This document shows, one piece after another, positions 17,220 to 24,361 of a stretch of DNA of 64,000 nucleotides. Source of the stretch: an uncultured Lachnospira sp. (GTDB lineage: Bacteria; Bacillota; Clostridia; Lachnospirales; Lachnospiraceae). The position numbers were made by a program, and so were the translations under genes. The notes under the pieces are model-generated. The model was not told where the DNA came from. It did no database searches and saw only the letters and a program-made list of their open reading frames with translations. The DNA is taken from positions 13,434-77,433 of the forward strand of contig CAJUTV010000014.1 in assembly GCA_910589305.1 (NCBI GenBank). The letters are read 5' to 3'. The first letter of the stretch is position 1; every line of letters starts with the position of its first letter.

Positions 17220-17369
17220 CAAAACCGATATTGCAATCGTCTGTGCTACTTGCTCAAACCATCTAGCTGCTATGGGTTTTTAGTGAAAGCTTATACTCTT
17301 ACTAAAACAAGGAAGCCCCTGCTTTATGCCTCTATGGCATTAAAGAGGGACTTCCTTGATGTGTTTAAA
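17220..17369 (+). repeat. R1 dispersed repeat, diverged copy overlapping a gene end
   Basis: Landmarks: GATATTGCAATCG, GCTACTTGCTCAAACCATC and GACTTCCTTGATGTGTTTAAA. Its last ~25 bp code, on the minus strand, for the last residues and stop of the DUF3783 gene. Confidence 0.65.
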
Positions 17370-17714
17370 TAAAAAGGATTTTTCTTCCATTTCCATATGC
17401 AGCAACATCTGTGCAAGACTCCATTTTGCATTGGTTTTTGTAAGAATTGCTTTGTATCCTACATCTAAATTGTCACGTTTGACAGCAAAAAGTAATTTAT
17501 CCATATGCTTTTGTGTTACGTCACACATTAACATTAATCCTTTAGATGGGACTATTGTTGATGATATGGTTTGTATTTTTTTGCCGTCAACAATATCTTG
17601 TAAAGTACCGCCGCATTCCATCGGATTTACTTCATAAACTTTTATTCTCATCTGTGAAGCAATTTTATTTATTTTTTTTGCATCTTTTACATCAAATAAT
17701 ATTATTTTTTCCAT
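17340..17714 (-). CDS. DUF3783-domain protein with repeat-derived C-terminus
   Basis: 124 residues of unknown function. The central VNPMECGGTLQDIVDG and LMLMCDVTQKHMDKLLFAVKR blocks match DUF3783, a small family in Clostridia. No membrane or signal segment. The final codons (KHIKEVPL, stop) read through the right end of an R1 repeat (CATCAAGGAAGTCCCTCTTTAA on the sense strand, split here as CATCAAGGAAG and GTCCCTCTTTAA), so the insertion replaced the original C-terminus or stop. Ribosome binding site AAGGAATTT. Confidence 0.75.
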   Translation of the reverse strand: MEKIILFDVKDAKKINKIASQMRIKVYEVNPMECGGTLQDIVDGKKIQTISSTIVPSKGLMLMCDVTQKHMDKLLFAVKRDNLDVGYKAILTKTNAKWSLAQMLLHMEMEEKSFLFKHIKEVPL

Positions 17715-18009
17715 ATAAATTCCTTATTTTTAATAAAAATATAGATTTGTATTTATACTAATTTTCATTCTAAATCATAAAAATCACACAATAAATATTA
17801 GCAAAAAGCATTTATATTATGGCATCAATTCCTGCTTATAATAATTTCTTTTTAATTATTTATATACAATATATTTTATAAATATTAATCCTTTTAGGGT
17901 AGGTTTTTGACACAATAAACATGCAAAAATAAAGTGCATTGACATTATTTTTACACAAACCTTCTCAATTTAAAAATAAAATTAAATTTCATTGCAAACT
18001 AGATTCTAA
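17715..18009. other. AT-rich gap without a recognisable gene
   Basis: Lies between two minus-strand genes. I see no hairpin with a T tract, no repeat copy and no open frame with a ribosome binding site. Confidence 0.5.
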
Positions 18010-18714
18010 TTATATTCCCATTATAATAGTATAGATTTCTTCTGGTTTTGAAACAATCTTTTTTGCACCGCATTGTTTTAAATAATCTCTGTCCCTAAAT
18101 CCCCAATCTACAATAATTTGGTCAATACCTGCATTGTCCGCCGTCTGTATATCCACTTCTGAATCGCCAATATATATAGGCTTAATATCATTTTGTACTG
18201 CATTTTTTTGATTATTGACAGAATCTTTTTTCTTTTTTGATAAATGAAGAATCTCAATCAATGCATCTGGATATGGCTTGCGCCGAATATTTTGTCTGCT
18301 GCCCATTACAATATCAAACATATTGGTAAAATATTTGTCACACAGCATTTGAACAGCATAATCATCTTTATTGGACAGCACCGCAACCATACATTCAGAA
18401 TCCCTTAATTGATGAATTAATGAATGTATACCCTCATAAGGCTTTGTCTTGTCCATACAATGAACTTTATAATATGCTGTAAATGTTTCATAAACCTTAT
18501 TGATTTCTTCCTCTGTCGCGTCAATTTGTGTATCTTGTGTTATAGCACAAACGATTAATCGACGTACTCCATTTCCTACAAACCGCAGCACATCTTTTAA
18601 AGTTCTTTTAGCATATCCATGCTTATCAAGCGAGTAATTTAAGGCATCCGCTAAATCTTCAATCGTATTAAGAATTGTTCCATCTAAATCAAAAATCGCT
18701 AAATTATAATTCAT
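18010..18714 (-). CDS. HAD-superfamily phosphatase, phosphoglycolate-phosphatase-like
   Basis: 234 residues from the ATG after GAGGGGAAAA (MNYNLAIFDLDGTILNT); the longer frame only extends through its leader. HAD motif I is DLDGT (D9, D11), motif II is VLSNKDD, and motifs III/IV are GDSEVDIQTADNAG. The helical cap after motif I is the Gph/PGMB type. It should remove phosphate from a small metabolite such as 2-phosphoglycolate. An odd lysine-rich insert (HLSKKKKDSVNNQKNAVQ) precedes motif IV. An L1 leader hairpin stands directly before its ribosome binding site. Confidence 0.85.
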   Translation of the reverse strand: MNYNLAIFDLDGTILNTIEDLADALNYSLDKHGYAKRTLKDVLRFVGNGVRRLIVCAITQDTQIDATEEEINKVYETFTAYYKVHCMDKTKPYEGIHSLIHQLRDSECMVAVLSNKDDYAVQMLCDKYFTNMFDIVMGSRQNIRRKPYPDALIEILHLSKKKKDSVNNQKNAVQNDIKPIYIGDSEVDIQTADNAGIDQIIVDWGFRDRDYLKQCGAKKIVSKPEEIYTIIMGI

Positions 18715-18718
18715 TTTT

Positions 18719-18795
18719 CCCCTCATTTCTATACTGCTTTTTATACAAAAACTAAAAACTTTTATAAGTTTGTGACAAGCAACATATAAACGCAA
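18719..18795 (-). repeat. L1 leader hairpin repeat before the HAD gene
   Basis: On the sense strand TATGTTGCTT pairs with AAGCAGTATA using two G-T wobbles, then AGAAATGAGG. The loop region AACTTATAAAAGTTTTTAG is shared with the 46248 copy. Confidence 0.6.
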
Positions 18796-18942
18796 ATGTA
18801 TTTTATTTTTTATAAACTTACAAAAAGTTATCTATCATTATCATACATGTATAACATCTAAAATTCTACACAATATATTACAAATATTATAATAATTTAT
18901 CAAGCAAATCATAATAATTTATTTTAACCTTAGTCAAAATGG

Positions 18943-18975
18943 ATATTCATAATCCGCTGTGCTAATTGCAAATAT
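18943..18975 (+). repeat. R1 remnant
   Basis: TTTAACCTTAG close to GGATATTCATAATCCGCTGT: both R1 ends with the middle deleted. Confidence 0.4.
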
Positions 18976-19049
18976 TAGCTTGACTTTATATAAATAATCT
19001 ATAAATTTCTATGGAACTTTTTATAAACCTCTTGCTTTTTATTTTCACA

Positions 19050-19067
19050 TGATGTAATATTACATCA
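19050..19067. promoter_or_regulatory. Perfect 18-bp palindrome upstream of the hemolysin III gene
   Basis: TGATGTAATATTACATCA. A half-site ATTACATC occurs again about 45 bp downstream. Likely an operator; the binding protein is unknown. Confidence 0.45.
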
Positions 19068-19145
19068 ACAAGAAGTAGTTTTCAAAACTATATCATAAAA
19101 TATTAGAATTACATCTTGCATATCGGCAAGGGATTAGGAGGTCTT

Positions 19146-19835
19146 ATGAAAATATTAAAACATTTTTTTACTACGATTAAAATTAAAGACCCAGGCAGCG
19201 CTATAACTCATTTTATAGGTATGCTTATGGCGATATTTGCTGCTCTGCCTCTTATCATTAAATCATTATCTGCTCCTGATATCATTCATGTTATATCATT
19301 GACTATTTTTATTGTAAGTATGATTTTGCTTTATGCCGCTAGTACAACCTATCATACTTTTGACATTTCTCCAAAAGTCAATCAGATATTAAAAAAACTT
19401 GACCATTGTATGATTTCTGTTATGATAGCAGGTTCCTATACGCCCGTATGTTTAATTGTGCTGCATGGTGCTACTGGATATACACTTCTTGCACTTGTAT
19501 GGGGAATTGCATTGCTTGGAATTGTCTTTAAATTATGTTGGGTATCATGCCCTCGCTGGGTGTCATCTGCTTTATATATCATTATGGGCTGGGTATGTGT
19601 GCTGTCTTTTACACAGATTATCAATGCGCTTCCTACTGCTGCCTTTATCTGGCTTTTAATGGGCGGAGTGATTTATACAATAGGCGGAATTATTTATGCA
19701 CTGAAATTAAAAGTATTTAACAACCGACATAAATATTTTGGCTCACATGAAATATTCCATCTCTTTGTAATGGCGGGCAGCGCCTGTCACTTTATAATGA
19801 TGTTCAATTATGTTGCTACTTTGCCAATTTTATAA
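19146..19835 (+). CDS. Hemolysin III / YqfA-family membrane protein
   Basis: 229 residues from the ATG after AGGAGG (MKILKHFFTTIKIKDPGSAI); the longer frame starts before that site. Seven hydrophobic helices. Family landmarks are SAITHFIGMLMAIFAALPL, STTYHTFDIS, LKKLDHCMISVMIAGSYTP, and FGSHEIFHLFVMAGSACHF with conserved histidines. This places it in the PAQR/hemolysin III family; bacterial members are probably membrane hydrolases or receptors, and their haemolytic role is doubtful. Stands alone, with its own terminator. Confidence 0.88.
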   Translation: MKILKHFFTTIKIKDPGSAITHFIGMLMAIFAALPLIIKSLSAPDIIHVISLTIFIVSMILLYAASTTYHTFDISPKVNQILKKLDHCMISVMIAGSYTPVCLIVLHGATGYTLLALVWGIALLGIVFKLCWVSCPRWVSSALYIIMGWVCVLSFTQIINALPTAAFIWLLMGGVIYTIGGIIYALKLKVFNNRHKYFGSHEIFHLFVMAGSACHFIMMFNYVATLPIL

Positions 19836-19886
19836 TAATTTATTTAATATATTGCATAAAAATTAATATTAATTATACTCATTATT

Positions 19887-19925
19887 AATCGAACGATTTT
19901 GTTAACAATTTCGTTCGATTTAACT
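19887..19925 (+). terminator. Hairpin terminator of the hemolysin III gene
   Basis: AATCGAACGA (19887-19896) pairs with TCGTTCGATT (19911-19920), followed by TAACTTTT. Confidence 0.7.
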
Positions 19926-19955
19926 TTTAATAAAATTAAATATATTAAAAATTTC

Positions 19956-20090
19956 TTGCCTCTTATTATTAAATATGATATATTAAACATACAAAAAGGA
20001 ATAACCGCCCACAAAGTGGTTAGCCTTATTAGTAAGTTATAACCCTACCTAAACGGCTAAGTACAAGGTAGGGTCATTTATTTTCGCTTG
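19956..20090 (+). ncRNA. Putative antitoxin RNA antisense to the toxin 3' end
   Basis: TTGCCT (19956-19961), 17 bp, TATATT (19979-19984) could start an RNA near 19991. It would contain the hairpin AACCGCCCACAAAGTGGTT and run into the ACCCTACCT/AGGTAGGGT hairpin (20042-20074), followed by a T-rich stretch. It would overlap the toxin mRNA at its 3' end, as in TxpA/RatA-like type I systems. Confidence 0.5.
20042..20074. terminator. Shared hairpin at the toxin/antitoxin 3' ends
   Basis: ACCCTACCT pairs with AGGTAGGGT. It directly follows the toxin stop codon on the minus strand and can also end the plus-strand antisense RNA. Confidence 0.6.
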
Positions 20091-20173
20091 TTATTCCTAT
20101 CTATGTAGGCAAGCAGCGCAATTAGGAAGTTACCGCCTAAAAATAACAGGCTTAAAACTTGGTATGTATCCAT
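20078..20173 (-). CDS. Holin-like small hydrophobic toxin (type I toxin-antitoxin)
   Basis: 31 residues: MDTYQVLSLLFLGGNFLIAL then LAYIDRNNKRK. A short polar start, one hydrophobic helix of about 20 residues and a basic tail match the putative holin-like toxin family (Hol_Tox, TxpA/BsrG-like) of Firmicutes, membrane peptides controlled by an antisense RNA. A very strong ribosome binding site (GGGGAGGTGG) lies before the ATG. It has its own sigma-A promoter upstream and a strong hairpin directly after the stop. It is intact, although it lies beside decayed mobile DNA. Confidence 0.82.
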   Translation of the reverse strand: MDTYQVLSLLFLGGNFLIALLAYIDRNNKRK

Positions 20174-20244
20174 CTGCACCACCTCCCCTCTTTTGTAAAA
20201 ATTGGGAAGGCTACCACCTTGTAACACGATTACTCCACGTTAAT

Positions 20245-20273
20245 AATATAACATAATATTTTTCATATGACAA
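20245..20273 (-). promoter_or_regulatory. Toxin promoter
   Basis: Minus strand TTGTCA (20268-20273), 17 bp, TATATT (20245-20250). It gives a leader of about 65 nt with a small GGTGGTAGCC structure before the ribosome binding site. Confidence 0.65.
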
Positions 20274-20297
20274 TTTAATAATTTTAATTATAATCAA

Positions 20298-20430
20298 GTA
20301 GAGGAGATTTTCTCTCCTCTCTCATACCACCAGTACGTGCCGTTGGGCATACGGCGGTTCAACATAACTTCAAAACGTGATGCTCATTATAATAGTCAAG
20401 ACAGCTTACAAGTCCTGCTCTTCTTGTCGC
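20298..20430 (-). mobile_element. 3' remnant of a group II intron (domains V/VI and maturase tail)
   Basis: On the minus strand, RAGLVSCLDYYNEHHVLKLC then TGA is the C-terminal end of a group II intron reverse transcriptase/maturase. Directly after it come GAACCGCCGTATGCC, GGCACGTACTGGTGG (domain V-like) and a GAGGAG/CTCCTC hairpin ending in CTAC (domain VI, intron 3' end near 20298). The remainder of the intron is absent, and the upstream sequence belongs to another gene remnant. Clear decay; not mobile by itself. Confidence 0.72.
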
Positions 20431-20465
20431 TGATATAAAGACTCTCTTTTCCTACATGGCTACAG

Positions 20466-20643
20466 TCAGACAATAGAATTTTTTTCAAAGTATTTTGTTG
20501 GGATTTTGCCGCAAATTGTTCGATAACCCTTTGCTTTCAGTTTCTCATTCATCCCCGATAATCTTGTAGGCATAACTCGTATATACACCAAGCATTTCAT
20601 CCACTTCCTCTGCCGTTATATACATTTTCTTTCTATTTTCCAT
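20466..20643 (-). pseudogene. Frameshifted ICE-type excisionase-like small DNA-binding protein
   Basis: From ATG at 20643 the frame reads MENRKKMYITAEEVDEMLGV, YTSYAYKIIG, then shifts at a run of four G. In the next frame it continues MNEKLKAKGYRTICGKIPTK YFEKNSIV, stop. Removing one G gives a 58-residue protein resembling the small helix-turn-helix excisionase-like proteins of Tn916-like elements and plasmids, which control excision or transfer. It lies divergent to a truncated XRE gene, the usual arrangement of an integrative element's control region. Confidence 0.65.
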
Positions 20644-20822
20644 ATAGTCCTGTCCTTTCACTATTTTATTATTGATACACATAGGTGTTCTTATATTTTC
20701 ATTGCACAGTACACTTTTATGAATGTCAAGTATTTATTTTAAATTTATATACATAAATGTGTTCTAATGTGCTAAAATTGAACTAAACACTAACGAAAAT
20801 CACAAAAATTGGAGGTATTGGC

Positions 20823-20942
20823 ATGACTACTGGGGAAAAGATTAAACATTTTCGGAATTTGCGTGGCATATCACAGCAGACACTAGGTCAACTTTCTGGC
20901 ATTAACTCCGCCACAATTAAAATATATCCCGAAAATGAATAA
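20823..20942 (+). pseudogene. Truncated XRE-family repressor
   Basis: 39 codons with a good ribosome binding site (GGAGGTATTGGC). The product (TGEKIKHFRNLRGISQQTLG, QLSGINSATIKIYPENE) is the first half of an XRE/Cro-C1 HTH. A whole HTH would continue with a KYExGxRxP-like turn and a further 25 residues; here the frame ends at once. Possible operator-like repeats (ACACATAGGTGT, ACATAAATGT) lie between it and the divergent remnant. Confidence 0.6.
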
Positions 20943-20975
20943 ACTAAAGCTACATTCGCCAAAAGGGAGTACATT

Positions 20976-21566
20976 ATGATTAAAAAAAGTATCCTAAAAG
21001 AAATTGATAAAGCAATAAAAAACATTTGGCTTCATAATATCTGCACTGATTATGGTAATGGCTTTCTAATAAAAGAAGCAAGCCTTCAATGCAGTTTATA
21101 TCACCATTTGCAAAACGAATTGAATCCTTTGCTTCAACAAAATCGGTTATATATTTATCCCGAATTTTATTTTAAAGAGCTAAAATTTTTTGCAGATTTA
21201 GTAATTGTTAAAATGGATATGACATTAGAAAAGACATGGTTGTCCGAAAAAAGGACTGACATAGCTGCTATTATTGAATTAAAATATGATGGTGGAAACG
21301 CCGATTACATCAAAACCGATATGACAAAATTGAGAGAATATGTGCATTGGTTAAATTATGACTGCCAATATTATTTTGGTGTAATCTATGAAAATGATTG
21401 TGAATGGTTGCATTGGTTTGATAAGCGAAGTACCAATAATTGGGCAAATGGGCGTTTAACAGAATTAAATGCAGGATATTTAGGAGAAACCATGTATTTT
21501 GAAGTAAACTCATATAACAATATGAACTTTCAGCACAAGAGAACTCCTTGTAATGTGGTGTTTTAA
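20976..21566 (+). CDS. Predicted PD-(D/E)XK nuclease-fold protein
   Basis: 196 residues, well-formed ribosome binding site (AAGGGAG). It has no family I can name. Residues 59-104 hold the nuclease-fold core: YIYPEFYFKELKFFADLVIV (D74), then AAIIELKYDGG (E101, K103). This is the D...ExK spacing of PD-(D/E)XK enzymes, preceded by a helix with E34. Soluble, no signal peptide. It follows the truncated XRE gene on the same strand and may be cargo of the decayed element: a defence or restriction-like nuclease, or an enzyme involved in element biology. The catalytic residues appear intact. Confidence 0.6.
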   Translation: MIKKSILKEIDKAIKNIWLHNICTDYGNGFLIKEASLQCSLYHHLQNELNPLLQQNRLYIYPEFYFKELKFFADLVIVKMDMTLEKTWLSEKRTDIAAIIELKYDGGNADYIKTDMTKLREYVHWLNYDCQYYFGVIYENDCEWLHWFDKRSTNNWANGRLTELNAGYLGETMYFEVNSYNNMNFQHKRTPCNVVF

Positions 21567-21650
21567 TACATATCAGGTATCATGATACCCGACAAAAATC
21601 CAGTATTTATCAGATAATTAGAGCCATTTTAGAACCAACAGGCATAAATC

Positions 21651-21695
21651 AATCTCGGAAACGCCCATTTTATCAGCATTTCCGAGATTTTATCT
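21651..21695. terminator. Bidirectional hairpin terminator
   Basis: AATCTCGGAAA (21651-21661) pairs with TTTCCGAGATT (21679-21689), with T-rich flanks. Lies between convergent genes. Confidence 0.75.
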
Positions 21696-21710
21696 GTTAC
21701 TCGAACTCAA

Positions 21711-23057
21711 TCAACACTCCGTCTTCCAAAAAGCACACGAATATGGAGGCAAATCGCTTCCTCCGCCAAAATCGTGATTTTCACCTGTTATCAAATCTTG
21801 TCCCATTCCTGCTCTTGCATTAAAATCTGCATGATACACAGAACTGTCTGCATTAATAGCAACAAGAACGCGCTCTCCGTCATATTCCCGCTCAAATATC
21901 AACTGCTTTGGCATAACTAGAATATTCTTATAACTTCCATAACACAATGCTTTGCTTGAAGTTCTTGCTTTGGCAAGTTTGCTTATCCATTCTGTTAAAT
22001 CATTGCTTTCTGGCTTTTCAATGGCTGGACGAAGATTCGGGTCTCCGTCTTTTTTATCTCCTGTAACGCCCCATTCACTTCCATAATAAACGGCAGGTAT
22101 TCCAGGCATACCAAATATCAAACCATAGATAGGCTGTACATGTTTTTTATCTTCCAATATCGTAGCAATTCTGCTTACATCATGGTTATCTACAAAACTA
22201 AGCAATTGCTTGCCTGTATACAAGCACCATTGCTCATTGCCAAACTGACGGTTTAAGCTATATGAAATCTCGTGCATATTGCTAGAGTTAAAACTTGAAT
22301 ACAATCCTTTATAACACTCATAATTTGTCACACTATGACAAGCATTATCATTCATCCATTTATTGTAATCGCCATGCAATGTTTCACCCATAAGGAAAAA
22401 TTCAGGTTTTACAGTATTTGCAAAATTTCTAAGTTCGCCAAGAAATCCTAAATCAAGACAGTAAGCAACATCAAGCCTTAAACCATCTATATCATAATCA
22501 TCTACCCAGCCCCGAATGGCATCAAACAAATAATTTTTCACTTCTGGATTATGCAGATTTAATTTTACTAACTCGTTGCATCCTTCCCATGCTTCATACC
22601 AAAAACCATCATTATAGTTGCTGTTGCCGTCAAATGAAATATGAAACCAATCTTTATAAGGGCTGTCCCACTTTTTTTCCTTAACGTCTAAAAATCCTTT
22701 AAATCCACGTCCTACGTGGTTAAACACACCATCAAGCATAACTTTCATACCTGCTTCATGGATTGCCTCGCAAACTTTTTTAAAATCTTCATTTGTGCCA
22801 AGTCTTATGTCAATTTTATTGTAATCTCTTGTATCATAGCCATGTGCATCACTTTCAAATATAGGATTAAACAATATACATGTTGCACCCAATTCTTTGA
22901 TATGAGGTATCCAATCTAGCACTCTTAAAATTCTATGCTCGCTTACCTCTTTATCCACTTCTTCCTGCGATACATCACTTGCGCTTAAATTGCCAAGCGG
23001 CGCCCCGCAAAGCCCTAACGGATATATCTGATAAATTACAGCCTCATTAAACCACAT
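21711..23057 (-). CDS. GH13 alpha-amylase-family enzyme (cytoplasmic)
   Basis: 448 residues. The GH13 regions are present: DGVFNHVGR (region I), GLRLDVAYC with nucleophile D196 (II), LMGETLHG with acid/base E225 (III) and FVDNHDVSR with D293 (IV). No signal peptide and no N-terminal CBM34 domain, so it should act inside the cell on maltodextrins, as a cyclomaltodextrinase/neopullulanase-like or other maltogenic enzyme. Glycogen phosphorylase is encoded 4 kb away. Ribosome binding site GGAGAAAGAAA, with an L1 leader hairpin just before it. Confidence 0.9.
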   Translation of the reverse strand: MWFNEAVIYQIYPLGLCGAPLGNLSASDVSQEEVDKEVSEHRILRVLDWIPHIKELGATCILFNPIFESDAHGYDTRDYNKIDIRLGTNEDFKKVCEAIHEAGMKVMLDGVFNHVGRGFKGFLDVKEKKWDSPYKDWFHISFDGNSNYNDGFWYEAWEGCNELVKLNLHNPEVKNYLFDAIRGWVDDYDIDGLRLDVAYCLDLGFLGELRNFANTVKPEFFLMGETLHGDYNKWMNDNACHSVTNYECYKGLYSSFNSSNMHEISYSLNRQFGNEQWCLYTGKQLLSFVDNHDVSRIATILEDKKHVQPIYGLIFGMPGIPAVYYGSEWGVTGDKKDGDPNLRPAIEKPESNDLTEWISKLAKARTSSKALCYGSYKNILVMPKQLIFEREYDGERVLVAINADSSVYHADFNARAGMGQDLITGENHDFGGGSDLPPYSCAFWKTEC

Positions 23058-23065
23058 TTTCTTTC

Positions 23066-23125
23066 TCCATTTCTGCGTTACTTTTAACTAAAACAAGCTT
23101 TTGTCAAGCAACGCGTAGACATAAA
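23066..23125 (-). repeat. L1 leader hairpin repeat before the amylase gene
   Basis: Sense strand CGCGTTGCTTGAC pairs with GTTAAAAGTAACGC; AGAAATGGAG follows. Confidence 0.6.
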
Positions 23126-23432
23126 CTTGCATTTGACTTTGCTAACCGTCTCTAATTATACTCCTTTATGGACATCCTGTCAAAAAACAATCCTATATAT
23201 CATTACAAATCTGCAAATTAAATATATATGTACATGGGGATGCCACGAAAATCGTAACACCCCCACTATCTATAATGAAGCACCTTCAAAAAACCGTATA
23301 TCACCCATTGAAAGAACGCCCCTGCCTAAGCAAAGGCGCCTATTTCCAAATCTGTCAATACCAACAGTACCATTACTAATAACTTGTATAATTTAATCAG
23401 GTGCTTATTATCTTAAAGTAACTAATTATTTT
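23126..23432. other. Unexplained intergenic stretch between amylase and spoIIQ
   Basis: Contains GC-richer patches, including GGCGCCTTTGC and CAGGGGCG on the minus strand, which can pair. A minus-strand frame reads VGIDRFGNRRLCLGRGVLSM without a start codon or ribosome binding site. It may be a structured RNA, a small-gene remnant or noise; I cannot name it. Confidence 0.3.
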
Positions 23433-24290
23433 TTATTCTTGAGCTAAGAAATTATTAGGGTCTACAGGAACATCATCCTTTGTCACCATAAAATAAAGCA
23501 TAGGACCTTCTTCTTTATAATATGCTGTAGGCTCTGATACGGTTCCAAGAAGTTGCTCTTTGCTGACAACATCACCTGCTTTTACATTAACATCATTCAT
23601 CAGTCCATATGTCACAACATAGCCATTTCCAACTGCAATACGAACAGTCTTACCTGTCTCTGTGCTGTCTGTTACACTCTCAACGATGCCGTCGGCTGCA
23701 ACGCCTACTTTTGTTCCTACATCAGCTGATATACACATAGCAGGATTACATTTATAGGCTCCTAGCGTCTTAAAATATATAGTATTATCCATACTATACT
23801 TTAATGCAATAGGACCGCTTACAGGCCATAATAATTCACTTGTTTCATCAAATGAATAATTTGTCAAAGGGTCCATCTTTGCATCTGCGCCCACATTAGC
23901 AACATCAGGTTCCGTTTTCTCTGTTGGTTTTTGCGTATTTTCGGTTGCAGGTTCTGTAACTGGCTGCGTTTCACCATTTGCTAAATCTTGTTGATTATTT
24001 TCCATACCAACATTATCTTTTTCATTGACATCGCCTCTAAATATACTCTCTGTATCTTTGCTTACCTCGTCTGCATCTTCAACATTAAATCCTACAATGT
24101 TATCCAATCCATTATTATTTGAATCTTCACTATTTTGTTCGTTTAAATCAACCACATTATTTTTTATCTCTTTATTATCCTTCGTACCTGAAATCACTGA
24201 GAATACACCAATTCCCAATGTACATACTAATGCCCCTACGACACATATTGACACAATTTTTTCTTTATTTTTTCTGCCATTGACTTTCAT
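23433..24290 (-). CDS. spoIIQ: SpoIIQ-like sporulation protein with degenerate M23 domain
   Basis: 285 residues from the ATG after GGAGGTTAAT (MKVNGRKNKEKIVS). A membrane helix at about 12-33 is followed by an acidic, Asn/Thr-rich linker (about 35-140) and a LytM/M23 fold at about 150-285 (LLWPVSGPIALKYSMDN, VTDSTETGKTVRIAVGNGYV, KAGDVVSKEQLLGTV). The zinc ligands are gone: CISADVG replaces HxGxD and MLYFMV replaces HxH, so it is not a peptidase. In other spore-formers SpoIIQ is a forespore channel component that binds SpoIIIAH. Adjacent to spoIID, as in many Clostridia. Name inferred from context. Confidence 0.82.
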   Translation of the reverse strand: MKVNGRKNKEKIVSICVVGALVCTLGIGVFSVISGTKDNKEIKNNVVDLNEQNSEDSNNNGLDNIVGFNVEDADEVSKDTESIFRGDVNEKDNVGMENNQQDLANGETQPVTEPATENTQKPTEKTEPDVANVGADAKMDPLTNYSFDETSELLWPVSGPIALKYSMDNTIYFKTLGAYKCNPAMCISADVGTKVGVAADGIVESVTDSTETGKTVRIAVGNGYVVTYGLMNDVNVKAGDVVSKEQLLGTVSEPTAYYKEEGPMLYFMVTKDDVPVDPNNFLAQE

Positions 24291-24361
24291 ATTAACCTCC
24301 ATTTCTGCCTTTCTTGCATCTTGATGTTAATATGTTGCCCTAATATGTCATAATTATTCAA

